DNA of 64,000 nt, from contig NC_134535.1 of assembly GCF_050624435.1 (NCBI RefSeq), forward strand, positions 125,165,731-125,229,730. Reading direction: 5' to 3'. Made by a program: the position numbers and the translations under genes. Source of the DNA: Tenrec ecaudatus (Eukaryota > Chordata > Mammalia > Afrosoricida > Tenrecidae). Of this stretch, positions 12,145 through 23,671 are shown piece after piece; position 1 is the first letter of the stretch; the number at the start of each line of letters is the position of its first letter. The notes under the pieces are model-generated. The model had not been told where the DNA came from, did no database searches, and saw only the letters and a list, made by a program, of their open reading frames with translations.

Positions 12145-13364
12145 AAAATACATCCTGCCTGTCAGATATTTACATTATAATTCATAATAGTAGCAAAATT
12201 ATAGTTATGAAGTAGCAACAAAATAATTTTATGGTTGGGGTCACCACAACATGAGGAGAACTGTATGAAAAGGTTGTGGCATTAGGAAGGTTGAGAACCA
12301 CTGCTCTAGACCCATTGACTTGCTGAGAGACACAGTATTCTCCACAATAGGCTCCTCCCCAGAGCCTTCAAGGCCTTCAAATCTCTCAGTCACAGCTTCT
12401 GGACCCAACTTTCGCCATGCAGAGTTCATGGTCTTCTACGAGACATCTCTGCAGGCTTTGTTGGTAGGGCTAATGTAGTGGAGGATGTTCCAGAACTCTT
12501 GAATGGTCAAATGGGTGTCAGAGGTGATTTGAAAGCACGACTGGAACAGTGCTTTGGCATACAGGTTTAAGAAATGAGCAACGCCTTGCTGGTCCATGGG
12601 CTGGATGAGAGGAGTCGTATTGGGGGTAGGGGGTAGGGGCACCAAGAACTTAACAGTGGTGAAGGAGCATTGATCATCCAACTTGCCTTCCAAGCCTGGA
12701 GGATAGGCAGGAGCCTTGTTTAGGAGGCATGCACTTCCAGGCAAGTTTTTCTCCTGCAACTATTTTTCATATTTCATGTACTCACTCAGTGAAAAGCTTC
12801 CTGGTTACTCATGTTTTATTACTCACCTTCCCATTACACTTAACTTATTTGTCATTATATTTTGTTGTTTAAAAACCCGTGGGTTTTTGGACTGGTACAC
12901 GGACATGGGCTTTCCTTTAAAATCCCCACTAGCATTCCCACACAACACCAGGATGAGTCTGTCTTTCGTAGCCGTGTGGCCCGGTGATGCCATTTCCTGT
13001 TTAGTAATGAAGGTCCCGTTGGGCATTTCCTTCCCAAACGTCTGGTTTCGTGGCAGTTGTACGCTTGCTGGGGAAGAAAACCCTCAGCCCCCATGTATTC
13101 AGCAAATCCAGCCACACATTTATTAGCCTGGTGGTTATTTGCAGTTGCCTTTGCCCATGCCTCCCTACACTGTGTATGCTGTTCTCTTATTGAATTTCGC
13201 CAACCAGCCAGGGCTGACCTTGAATACTGTGGGCTGCTCAGTGCAGCTCCTATCCATAAAGAGACACTGAATGCAAATGGGTTAAATGCATCAATCAAGA
13301 AACAGGGCGCAGAAAATGGATAAGAACACAGGACGCATCAATTTGCTGCTTACAAGGCAACAAC

Positions 13365-13550
13365 TACTATGGGGAGGATTCAACTCATAGGGATCCACTC
13401 AGGGTAGGGTAGAGCTGTCCCTGTAGGTTTCTGTGACTGTAACTCTGTATGGGAGTTAAAAACCCTTGCCATTCTCCCAAGGAGCAGGTGGTGGTTTTGA
13501 ACTGCTGATATTGAAGGTAGCAGCCTAACCCACAAGCACTATACCAGGAA
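13365..13550 (-). mobile_element. AfroSINE, antisense
   Basis: Complement of the tRNA-derived afrotherian SINE: ACTCATAGGGATCC ... AGTAGAGCTG-like ... GGTTTTGAACTGCTGA. Confidence 0.75.
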
Positions 13551-13554
13551 ATTT

Positions 13555-14230
13555 GGAAGACAGCTCTTAGCCAACTGACTGGAAGAGATCCCTATTTGTA
13601 CCCATTCCAAAGAAAGATGACCCAACAGAATGCTCAAACTACAGAACACTATCATTAATTTCACATGTAAGTCATGTTTTGCTGAAGATCATCCAACAAT
13701 GCAGCAGTGCAATAACAGGAGCTGCTGGGATGCAGACCAGATTGAGAAAAGGAAGTAGCCGAGAGCAAAGAATACCAGAAATATATTTACATATGCATGT
13801 GAAAGTTGAACATTGAATAAAGAAAACCAAGGAAGAATCGATGCATTTGAACGATTTTGCCAGTTCAGAACATTGAAAGTATCATAGACCATCAAAAGAA
13901 CAAACACATTTGTCTTGGATGAAGTACATCCAGAATGTACCTTAGAGGCAAGGAAGGTGAGTCTTTGTCTCAAGTACTTTGGACATGTTGTCAGAAGATA
14001 CCAGTCCCTGGAGAAAGACATCATGCTTGCTCCAGTAGCAGGGCAGAGAACAGCGGAAGATCTTCAGCAATATGGATCGACAAAGTGGCTGCACCAATGG
14101 ACTGAAACCTAAGCGCAATGGTGAGGAAGGCCCGGGATGGGACTGGGTCTCATTCTGCTGAGCATCGGTCACTGTGAGTCCTGACTCAGAGAGCACTGAC
14201 GGACTCCGTGGCACCTCACAGCCACAAACC
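13555..14230 (+). mobile_element. AfroRTE/BovB-type LINE, RT fragment plus 3' end
   Basis: Early part follows RTE reverse transcriptase coding sequence (GGAAGAGATCCC..TTTGTACCC, AACTACAGAACAC). The later part is the 3' module (ACTTTGGACATGTTGTCAG, CAGTCCCTGGAGAAAGACAT) with a CACCTCACAGCCAC-type tail. Frame broken. Confidence 0.8.
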
Positions 14231-14234
14231 TGGG

Positions 14235-14385
14235 GGAGGGTTCCAATTTTGCCACATCCTCACCAGCACCTGTTATTTTTCACTTTTTAAAAGTCATACT
14301 TGTTCTAGTGGGGGTGCAGGTGTACCTCATTGTGGTTGTAATTGGCATCTCCCTAAAATTATACCTTAAAATGAGGCTTATACAC
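14235..14385 (-). mobile_element. ancient L1 fragment, antisense
   Basis: CCACATCCTCACCAGCACCTG and CCTCATTGTGGTTGTAATTG match the antisense end of old L1 ORF2. Confidence 0.7.
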
Positions 14386-14399
14386 ATACTGCAGAAGAA

Positions 14400-14530
14400 A
14401 GATGAAGCATTTGCTCACATAAAGAGTTGTAGTCTAGGAAACCCACGGGGTAGTTCTGCCCGGTCGTGGAGGATCACTAACAGTCGAAACGGACTCAGCG
14501 GCAGTGAGTTGAGTTTGGTTTGGGGAAACA
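14400..14530 (+). mobile_element. AfroSINE, 5'-truncated
   Basis: 3' half only: GGAAACCCACGGGGTAGTTC ... GTCGAAACGGACTCAGCGGC ... GAGTTTGGTTTGGGG. One of the better preserved copies. Confidence 0.8.
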
Positions 14531-14649
14531 CTTAATCTGGCAATATACACTTTAATTACCTTCACTTCTCATTAAAATTCCATTGTTTCTTGCTTTCCTT
14601 TGTTCCTCATTCACTAATAAATCTCTATCATGTACCAAACATTGTATTA

Positions 14650-15465
14650 AATGAGGTTTTTCGGGGGAGTGGGATGACCCCACTTCTGAAAAGTTGGTGT
14701 CTCCCCTTGCTGAAGGGTTGTGGGGAGGAGATTAACCAGGCAGGGAAACATAACTTTCATCTCGTTCTTAAATACTTCCTCCCCCTCACTATCACAATCC
14801 CAACTCTATCTTACAAATCTGGCTAGACCAGAGGATGTACATTGGTACAGATAGCAACAGGAAACACAGGGAATCCAGGACAGAGGACTCCTTCAGGACC
14901 AGTGGTGAGAGTGGCGATGCCTGGAGGGTGGAGAGAATGTGGGGTAGAACTGGTACATATGAGGGCTCGAGGCACAGGGAATCCAGGGTGGATGATACCT
15001 TCAGGACCAAGGGTGTGAGGGGCGATGCTGGGAGAGTGGAGGGTGAGTGGGTTGGAAAGGGGGAACTGATTTTAAGGATCCACATGTGACCTCCTCCCTG
15101 GGAGAGGGACGGCAGAGAAGGAGGGGAAGGGAGACTCCGGATAGGGCAAGATATGACAAAATAACGATGTATAAATTACCAAGGGCACATGAGAGAGCGG
15201 GGAGTGGGGAGGGAGGGGAAAAAAAAAGAGGACCTGATGCAAAGGCCTTAAGTGGAGAGCAAATGATTTGAGAATGATTGGGGCAGGGAATGTATGGATG
15301 TGCTTTATACAACTGATGTATGTATATGTATGGATTGTGATAAGAGTTGTATGAGTCCCTAATAAAATGTAAAAAAAGAAAAAAAAGATGCAAATACTGA
15401 CAGTGGATGGATGTATATATTGTGATTAGAACTGTATGAGCCCTCAATAAAATGATTTAAAAAAA
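14650..15465 (+). mobile_element. tenrec-type L1 3' end with duplicated tail
   Basis: 3' UTR ending CCCTAATAAAATGT plus A-tract at about 15375, then a second, more diverged tail unit ending CCTCAATAAAATGATTT at about 15450. Confidence 0.8.
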
Positions 15466-15467
15466 AA

Positions 15468-15803
15468 GAATGTGGGGTAGAAAGGGGGAACTGATTACAG
15501 GAATCTACATATAGCCTCCCTGGGGGAGGGACAGCAGAGAGGAGGGCAGGGGGAGACGTCGGACAGTGTAACATATGACGAAATAATAATAATAATATAT
15601 GAATGATGAAGGGTTCACGGGGTGGGGGAATGGGGAGGGAGGGCTAAAACGAGCAGCAGATATTAAGGGCTCAAGTAGAAGGCAATGTTTTGAGAATGAT
15701 GATGGCAACAAATGCACATATGTTCTTGACACAATGGAAGCATGTATGGATTGTGATAAGAATTGTATGAGCCCCCAATAAAATGATTTCAAAAAAAGTT
15801 GAC
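15468..15803 (+). mobile_element. tenrec-type L1 3' end, short copy
   Basis: Independent, older copy ending CCCCCAATAAAATGATTTC and an A-tract directly after the preceding copy. Confidence 0.78.
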
Positions 15804-15989
15804 GTCTCTTAGAGAAACGAACAAGGTTTTCAGAACGGTGGTGGAAACACAGTAGTAAGTTGCATCTGATGCCCTGGCAGCACGAAGGAGAAGACTTCAT
15901 TCCGACTTGAGTTTATCAAAAGCACTGAAGTGTGACTGCAATATTACGATGAAAATTCCCTTCTATTTTGATTACCAATCATTTTGAAC

Positions 15990-16110
15990 AGACCAGGTTT
16001 TTAAAAGCAATTTTAGATTTACAGAATAAGTGCGCAGATAGATAATAGATATTTCCTCCACCCTCCCTCTCCCAACTGCACACGGTTTATTTACCTACTT
16101 TCTTCCTTAC
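15990..16110 (-). mobile_element. ancient L1 3' UTR fragment, antisense
   Basis: TTTAGATTTACAGAATAAGT and the following CCTCC-rich run resemble the antisense 3' end of old L1M elements. Confidence 0.5.
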
Positions 16111-16159
16111 ATATATTCAGTAAAGATGCCAACAATCAATTTATTAATCATTATTTGGA

Positions 16160-16330
16160 TACTAGGATAATGCATAGCATTTTAGGTACAAATGGACAAG
16201 AATGAACATAATACCTCCTCCCCGGGGGTGTGTGTGAAGATTAACTGGTATAAGCCACATAAAGCTTTTCTCCAGTGCCTGGCAATTATGAAGTGGCATG
16301 GGAGGCACTTGTCTACGAGTTTCTTCATGG
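16160..16330 (+). mobile_element. MIR SINE fragment
   Basis: AATACCTCCTCCC...GTGTGAAGATTAACTGG...CAGTGCCTGGCA follows the MIR core and 3' part. Confidence 0.65.
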
Positions 16331-16574
16331 TGTGAAGGTTTAACGGCAGACAGAATAAGGAGGTAAGGCCTCACTATAAATTCAGTCCAGAGGTCCTGCA
16401 GCCTGTTGTCTGCAACATACCTCCTCTGTCATCCTTATGAGCAAACTCGGCCATGCCTGTTCGAGGCATCGACCCCACCTCCAGTGTAACATAAAGCAAG
16501 CTCCCAGATTCTTACCTTTGGATGTGCCATTCCACTCTCCCACTTCACAGCTAGAATTAGAATAGAGCTGCCAT

Positions 16575-16730
16575 TAGCTAATGGTGACCGATAAGGCAGA
16601 GTAGAGCTGCCTCGCGGAGCTTCTGGGAGCTCTTTCTCATGGAAGATTGGTTAGTGAGTTCAAAGTGCTGACCTTTTAGCTAACAGTCCAATGCTCAGCT
16701 TCCTTTGCCACTAGGGTTCTTGGAATTAGA
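16575..16730 (-). mobile_element. AfroSINE, antisense
   Basis: GCAGAGTAGAGCTGCCTCG ... TTCAAAGTGCTGACC ... AGGGTTC is the complement of an AfroSINE. Confidence 0.7.
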
Positions 16731-16834
16731 ATAAAACCCCCTGCTACTGAGTCCATTCTGACTCATAGGTCTCCTCTCTGGAATTGGTGTAGCAGTAATG
16801 TAAATAATGACAGTTCTAGTCCATGGTGACCTGG

Positions 16835-17010
16835 TGCTTCTGATACACCAGGCCATGTTCTGAGCATTTTGTACATATCAGTTTATTGTATCCCCCAAAT
16901 AACACCACGGAGAAGGTGATTATCTTCATTTTGCTTATAAGGAAACTGAGAAAAAGAAAAGCTCAAACAACTTATCCAAGGCCACGAAGCCAGTAAGGAG
17001 ACTTGTGTAG
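16835..17010 (-). mobile_element. MIR SINE, antisense
   Basis: TCTTCATTTTGCTTATAAGG, AAACTGAG and AACTTATCCAAGGCCACGAA match the complement of MIR. Confidence 0.75.
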
Positions 17011-17499
17011 CAAAGTACTCTGCTTCCTCCCCCCAAACATGTGCTCCTGAACCATACTCTTCACTGTCTCTCCATCATTAATGATGGATGGTTTGTCTAG
17101 GGAACCCATACGGCAGCACTTATTAAAATTGATAACTGTATTTCCCATTCAAATATTTGTATAACTACTAAAGTCTAAAAGCATCATTCTGTGCCTTGCT
17201 TTCTGCCTGCCAAAGTAGCTCTATTTCTACATTATAACAAACATTGTGTGTGGGGGATACAAATTTAGACACCACAGATGAAACCTCACCGACTGTTTTC
17301 ATTTATTTATTCCTTTTCAAGTGCATCTCCGCTGACCAGGAATCTGAGCAGCATTTCCTACAGTTGCGCTGGAGTTGCTAGAGGAAGTCCACCCTATAGT
17401 GCCCCCATGCTGATGTGCAGCCAGATACAGTGGCCTCAGGCTGATGTGCCTCCAGTGCTTGATTAGTTTGCCAAAACATTTGTATTCCATCAATTCCTG

Positions 17500-18560
17500 A
17501 TGCCTTTTTTTTTAATGGCTAATGCTTCCATGTAGCTTGATCTTCTTCCTTCTTGCTCATAGGCTACCCCCTGAAATGTTGGAATGTCAACTAGTTCTTT
17601 TTAGTACAGTGACTCTGTGTACTCTTTCTATCTTCTTTGGATGCTTCCTGCATCATTAAACATTTTTTTCCCACAGAATCTTTCAATATTGCAGCATGGA
17701 TTTTTTCTCAAGTTTTCTCAGTTTATGATATATTGAGCATGTTCCTCCTTTTTGGTTTCTAATGCTACGTCTTTGAGCATTTAATGATATAGTTTTAGTT
17801 TGTCTTTTCAAGCTACCCTTTGACATTTTCTGTTCAGGTCTTTGACTAAATCATTTCTTCCATTTGCCACTATGTGTTGGGCTGCCATCCACGTGGTTGG
17901 AAGTTTGAAACCACCAGCAGTTTCTTGGGAGAAAGATTGGGCGTTTGATTCCCGTAAACAGTTACAGTTTCAGAAAACCACAAGAGGATCACAATGAGTC
18001 AGCATTGATTTGATGGCAGTGAGTTTTTGATTTTTTGAGTTTACTCTACAGGAAGAGCAAGTTTCAGATTCTCTTCAGACATCCACTTTGAGCTTTCCTT
18101 TCTTTCCTGTCTCTTTATGACCTTTTCCTTTCACAGTCTGGGTGTTCTTGATGTTATTTGACAGCTCTTCGGGTCTTCTGGAATATGTGTTCAGTGAGTC
18201 AAAACTGTTCTGGAGATGTTCTCAAAATACAGGTAGGATAGATTCGAGGTCATATTTTGGCTCTCATGGACTTCTTTTAATTTTCTTCAGCTTTAACCTG
18301 AATTTAAATATGAGCAATTTGATGGTCTATTTCAAAGGCAGTTTCTGGCCTCACTTTCAGCTGCTGATATTTATCTTTTCCTTCTCTCCCCACAGATACA
18401 GTCAGTTTGATTCCTGCGTATCCCATCTGGAAGAACCCATGTGTATAGTCTCCGTTTGTATTGTTGAAGAGGTTATTTTCTACGAAGAAGTTTTTGGTCT
18501 TGCAAAATTATGTCATATGACCACCTTCCCCTGTTTCCGATTTCTGAATTCTAGATCCTA
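17500..18560 (-). pseudogene. AfroRTE/BovB-type LINE endonuclease fragment, antisense
   Basis: On the minus strand the 18400-18500 portion encodes a peptide like the RTE endonuclease segment (RRLYTWVLPDGIRRNQTD). The rest is decayed ORF. Split by an AfroSINE at 17873-18040. Inactive. Confidence 0.65.
17873..18040 (+). mobile_element. AfroSINE inside the RTE fragment
   Basis: GTTTGAAACCACCAGCAG, then GAGTCAGCATTGATTTGATG, ending GGCAGTGAGTTTTTGATTTT. Confidence 0.8.
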
Positions 18561-18877
18561 ATGCTTATCATTCAGGTGGAATCCTGAAATTAGAAGTAGG
18601 GTACTAGGGTTTCTCCTGCACCCCTTTTTGCGAGGGATTTCCACTCACCGAGCAAACCAAGAACATTTTAAGGTGCTCTAGCTTCGGCGAGGCCACAGGC
18701 GCCGGCTGTGCCCTTACCAGGAGCAGCAATCTCTGCAGGCAGACGGCGGAGAGGGGACAGAATCCCAGACATGAGGGGAACTTCCCTGTGGAGCTCTCCG
18801 TGTGGTTGACTGCCTTGAGCCCACGGCCAGGGGAGTGGTGGCGGGTAGCCATAATTTAGAGTAAAAGAAAAAAATAT
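18561..18877. other. GC-rich, CpG-containing segment of unknown origin
   Basis: About 18604-18852 is far richer in G+C and CpG than its surroundings and is open on the minus strand for 82 codons from an ATG at 18852. I do not recognise the product. It could be a retrocopy fragment, a lost promoter or part of an L1 leader. No splice structure or polyA supports a gene. Confidence 0.35.
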
Positions 18878-21800
18878 AGTATTACCTTAGGAAGATCCTG
18901 GTGTGGGAGAATATAAGTGGAAAGTTGGGAGTCCAGGGAGCAAGTTTAGTTCCAATTGGCTGAGCAGGAAGCAACCCCCTTCTGGGAGACCAGCCAGACA
19001 GAGGAAACCCCTCTGGGGGTCAGCCCACCAAGGCCCCAAATCCGAGCACATCACAAGCAAAAAAAAAAAAAGGGTGAAATATATATTATTAGCTTTAAAC
19101 TCAAATCCAAGTCTGGTTGCTCAACTCCAAGGGAGGCCCTTAACATAAATCAGCATAAGAAGTAACCTAGCTAAGCTAGCTAAGGAATGCCAGAACTCAG
19201 CTATAGGGCCTGGCAGCTTTCAGCATAACAGACCTGCTGTAACAAGAGTCAGCTTTAAACAGCAAGGAACTACAGCCCAGCGACTTTGAGAGACAATTAC
19301 ATTTGAGTATATTCTAGCTGGCCAGGGAGATAAAATAAATAAAAAATTAAAATCTTCAGGCTCAACACGCTTGCTTTTTAACTTTTTTGTCTCCCTTTGC
19401 CTCTTTCTTGGTCTCTCACATTCTACTGCTAACCTCCAGACCATTCCCCTTAGCCTAGGACATTTACACCTGTGCCACACCAAGCTAGGTGAGCTCCACC
19501 CTGGGTAGCTAGATAGGCTGGGAAAAGCCCTGCTGACTCCCACCAGAGGATACTCAGCTCAACTTCTTACTGGGAAATTCCTGCCTGTGTGCCTGGAGGC
19601 ATTAGGCAGCTCAGCCTACACTGCTCAAAGCTCCAAGCTGCTGCAGGAACCTCTGCCCAACCTCCGCACCACCAAAGCAGGCATCCCTTCTGGGTCAAAC
19701 CCCTGAGAGGGAAGCCACCGGAGGATACAGTGGTAGGTTAATTCCATAGCGAAATAAGCTATAGGCAGTTCAAAGAAGTTCTCCTATAAGTCTCCTAGAG
19801 AGAGTCAGTGCTCTTCGACTCCCAGGAAAATGGCACATGGTTCCTCTAAAACAACGCAATACAAACAGCCATCAGCCCCAACGACCTCAACAAAAAAACG
19901 GGAGAAACAGAAGACAATGCCAGAAGATGGCCTGAACATAGTGACATGCATAGAGGAAGCAGACATTGAGCTGCCACAGAAAGAAATTTTCAGAATGCTA
20001 CTTGGAGTCATACAGGATATGAGTGAAACAATACAGAAAAAGGATGAAATGATAAAAAGTAAAAGCCATAAATCAAAGAGAAATACAGGAGCTTAGGGAG
20101 GAGATAACAAAAACCAGTAGCACACTCATGGATCTCAAGAAGCGACTGGAGGAATCAGAGAACCGCATCAGTGACTTGGAGGGCAGCCAAGCTGACTTTA
20201 ACAAATATGAACAAAAATCTAATAAGATCATCAGAGAAGCTGAAAAAAACTTAAGAGCAATGCCTGATGCTATGAAGCGGAACAACATTAGAATTACAGG
20301 CTTACCGGAGGAAGACACAACAAGGAAGTCATCTGCAACAATAGTGAGAGAATTCTTGGAGGAAAGCTTCCCCAGCTTAATGAACGAAAACCAGGCAACC
20401 ATTCAGGAGGCAGAAAGAACCCCAGCAAGATGGGACCCCAAGAAGAAGTCACCAAGGCACATAATAGTTAAATCATCCAACTTTGAGGAAAAGGAGAAAA
20501 GGAAAAGGAGAAAATCGTGAGAGCAACTAGGGAAAAATAAGCAATCACATATAAAGGTTCCCAAGTAAGAATATGCTCAGATCTATCAGCAGAAACTATG
20601 AAGAAGAGGAGAGAGTGGAGTAACATATTCCAAAAATTGAAGGAAAACAATTCAGACCCAAGAATACTCTACCCAGACAAACTATAGATCAAGATAGACG
20701 GAGAAGTAAGAGTCTTCCCGGACAAGGAAAAACTCAAAGAATACATTAGAAGAAACCCAGCCCTACAAAAGATCCTTCCCGACTCAGCATGGGCAGAAGA
20801 ACAACGCTCACCAAGCATAAATAAGAGACCACCACATAGAATCTCACCCAGAGGGCAAAACAGAGAAAACAGCCTTCAAGATAGCATTGACTTAAATATA
20901 GAAATACTTGAAAGGCTGCTGAAGTAAGCTTAAAAAAAAAAAAGGCAAATGGGACATAGGGAAAAAACTACGGTATACAAATATCCCTGGGGTGAGGACC
21001 AGGTAATATGGCAGGGACCAGACCAAATACGGGGATACACATGGTAGACAACTAAAAAAGGAGATGGGGAAAGGAAAAAAAATAATAAAAAAGAAAAGGG
21101 TAGAGGGGGCACAGGGTACCAACCCACCCAAGGGGAGGGTATTGTTTGGGTCTCCACAGGGAAAGAGGGACCAGACTTCATTCAGATACTCCATGATGTG
21201 AATGCAACATGCCGGTGTGGAGCAGGGAATCAGCCCCAACTACTAAGGGGACATCTGCCCCTCCCCTCAGAAGAATTTATATCAAAGGACGGCACTGAAG
21301 CTACAGCTCTGGAAGAGAGACATATTTGATCAGAGCACACGGGAGCAGAGGAAGGAGGAGGAGGAGAGAGTGGAGCACATCATGGCCCACCAGGCCAGGA
21401 GGTAGATGTTCTCAATTAGAACAACCAGTTGACAGAGAAGACCACATGGCTGGCCCCACTATGAGACATGACGCCCCTCACAGACCAACCCATAGCCCTA
21501 CAGGTGACAATACTGGAGACACAGTGAAGGAATTGCACCCGATTAGATCTGCCACACCGAGGCAAAACATTAAGGGGTGCAACAGAACAGCAAGGGAATG
21601 GAGCGGCAGGATCCTCAGGGAAAGGTGAAGGTGGACTTTGGGGTCAGGGCATGGTGTCCCAACAGACTGGACTGGAAAACACTCCTAAAGGCCAACAAAC
21701 AATCCTTGAACTAACTACAAGCTTTTCTTTCTTGTGTTTTGTTTTTGTCATTGGTTTGTTGTTTTGCTGTATATTGTTGCTTGGTTGTGCTCTGTCTTGT

Positions 21801-23176
21801 TTTTGTGCATGTTACTATCTCCGCAGGTCTGTCTAAATAAGATAGGCTGGATGAACAATTGGAGGAGAAAACAACGGGATCGATAGTTCTGTGGGGACAT
21901 GGGAGATGGGGAGGTGGGGGGAAAGGTAGTGGTGTTAATAAACCCAGGGACAAGAGAACAACAAGTGATCCAAATTGGTGGTCAGAAGGGTGTGGGAGGC
22001 CTACTAGGGCATGATTAAGAGCAACGTAACTAAGAGCAATTGCTGAAACCCTGGTGGGGACGGAGCATGATGGTGGGACAGGAGGGAAGTCAAAGGAAAT
22101 AGAGGAAAGAGAGGGGAGGCTGAGGTCTAGATAAAGACATACATATGCAAATATATTTATACAGAAGATGGGGATATAGATCTATGTGCATATATTTATA
22201 AGGTTAGTATTAAGGCAGCAGAGGGACATTGGACCTCCACTCAAGTACTCCCTCAATGCAAGAATACTTTCTTCTATTATATTGGTATTATATGATGCTC
22301 ACCTTCCCAACACAACCGCTGAAGACAAAGTGGGTGAACAACTAAATGTGGTGAAGAAAGCTGATGGTGCCCATCTATCAAAAGATACAGCGTCTGGGGT
22401 CTTAAAGGTTTGAAGGTAAACAAGCGGCCATCTAGCTCAGAAGCAACAAAGCCCACATGGAAGAAGCACACAAGCCTGTGCGATCACAAGGTGTCAAGGG
22501 ATCAGGTATCAGGCATCATCAGAACAAAAATCTTACCATAGTGAATGAGCGGGGGAGTGTGAAGTGGAGACCCAAAGACCATTTGTAGGCCACTGGACAT
22601 CCCCTTACAGAAGGGTCTTGGGGAGGAGACGAGAAAGTCAGGGTGCGACGCAGCAATGATCAAAAATACAACTTTCCTCTAGTTCCTAAATGCTTCCTCT
22701 CCACTACTGTCATGGTCCCAATTCTACCTTGCAAGTCTGACTAGTCCAGAGGATGTACACTGGTACAGATGGGAACTGGAAACAGGGAATCCAGGGCTGA
22801 TGATCCCCTCAGGACCAGTGCTGTGAGTGGCAATACTGGGAGGAGATAAGGAGGGTGGGTTGGAAAGGGGGAACCAATTTCAGAGATCTACATGTGACCT
22901 CCTCCCTGGGGATATGCAACATAAAAGTGGGGGAAGGGAGACGTGGGACAGAGCAAGATATGATAAAAAATAATTTATAAATTATTAAGGGTTCATAAGG
23001 GATGGGGGAGTGGAGAGGGAGGGGAAAAATGAGGACCTGAATCCAGGGGCTTGGGTAGAGAGCAAATGTTTTGAGAATGATGAAGGCAATGAACATACAA
23101 ATGTGCTTTACACAATTGATGCATGTATGGATTGTGATAGGAGTTGTATGAGTCCCTAATAAAATGATTTTTTTAT
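18878..23176 (+). mobile_element. ORF1-only L1 (HAL1-like), near full length
   Basis: About 4.3 kb: an L1-style leader (18878-19829), one ORF1 (19830-20927, decayed), then directly the long tenrec L1 3' UTR ending AATAAAATGATTTTTTTATAA. No ORF2 sequence is seen between ORF1 and UTR, the layout known as half-L1 (HAL1). Possible target duplication AAAGAAAAAA(G)ATAT at 18863-18877 and 23177-23192. It would need ORF2 protein in trans. Confidence 0.75.
19830..20927 (+). pseudogene. L1 ORF1 (RNA-binding chaperone), decayed
   Basis: Starts with ATG at 19830. The N-terminal part and coiled-coil region (LKKRLEESENRISDLEG) are followed by the RRM region (NNIRITGLPEEDTTRKSSAT) and the C-terminal domain (DPRILYPDKL, FPDKEKLKEY). 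It is disrupted by a frameshift near 20080, another near 20500 and an in-frame TAG at about 20683. Spans about 366 codons against 338 in human L1. Ends TAA at 20925-20927. Confidence 0.85.
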
Positions 23177-23193
23177 AAAGAAAAAAGAATATG

Positions 23194-23395
23194 ATGTGTG
23201 AGTCTGAAGAGGAATTTATAGACTGGTATCAGACATATGGGCTTATATCAGACTTATGTACTTGATCTGAACTGGGCTGGGATGTTTTGTTAATATGCAA
23301 TTTCTGTTGAATATAAAGCTCTCTCTTACATGTACATGAGTGTCACTGGATTTGTTTCTCTAGTCTACCTGAACTACTACTCGTTACTTTACCAA
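23194..23395 (+). mobile_element. LTR family A, 3' half
   Basis: GAGTCTGAAGAGGAATTTATAGACTGG to TTTGTTTCTCTAGTCTACC matches the complement of 5658-6171, so this copy is in sense orientation and 5'-truncated. Confidence 0.75.
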
Positions 23396-23665
23396 GCATG
23401 GTGTCTTTTTCCAGGGACTGGTCCTTCCTTATAACATGCCCAAAGTACATGAAACAAGTCTCACCAACCTTTCTTTTATGGAGCATTCTGGCTATACTTC
23501 TTCTATAGTAGATTTGTTTGTTTTTCTGGTAGTTCATGGTATAGGCAGCACTCTTTGCCAAAAGCATAATTCAGAGGCACCAATAAAACTTAATCTTCCT
23601 TTTTCATTTTCCAGCTTTCATAGGCATATACAAGGATTAATTGATTACCTGATAGTATTTTATCA
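23396..23665 (-). mobile_element. AfroRTE/BovB-type LINE 3' region, antisense
   Basis: ACCAAGCATGGTGTCTTTTT, CCAGGGACTGGTCC and the following text are the complement of the RTE 3' module seen at 13555-14230. Confidence 0.75.
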
Positions 23666-23671
23666 ATGAAG

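Larger units (their letters stand above)
10032..12303 (+). mobile_element. SPIN hAT non-autonomous transposon, interrupted
   Basis: Begins CAGCAGTTCTCAACAGG and ends AACCTTCCTAATGCC-type sequence in complement, with terminal CAGTGGTTCTCAACC in reverse at 12289-12303. Perfect 8-bp duplication CTCTAGAC at 10024-10031 and 12304-12311 fits the hAT nTnTAGAn preference. Parts are 10032-10351 and 12145-12303; an L1 fills the middle. SPIN is known as a laterally transferred element in tenrec and a few other vertebrates. Confidence 0.93.
9605..13325 (-). pseudogene. Tigger (pogo-type) transposon with decayed transposase, minus strand
   Basis: On the minus strand, fragments follow a pogo/Tigger DDE transposase: GFAEYMGAEGFLPQQAYN, then KDRLILVLCGNASGDFKGKP, the NTTPLIQPMDQQGV motif and the acidic tail ELTTEEFQDFQKEQQ. 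The N-terminal CENP-B-type HTH is missing and several frameshifts and stops break the frame. The unit is interrupted by the SPIN insertion at 10032-12303; the coding match continues on both sides. Cut-and-paste DNA transposase, certainly inactive. Confidence 0.85.

Noticed and set aside
12855-13298. 147-codon minus-strand frame as a host gene
   Set aside because: It is part of the decayed Tigger transposase, continuing with frameshifts on both sides of a SPIN insertion.
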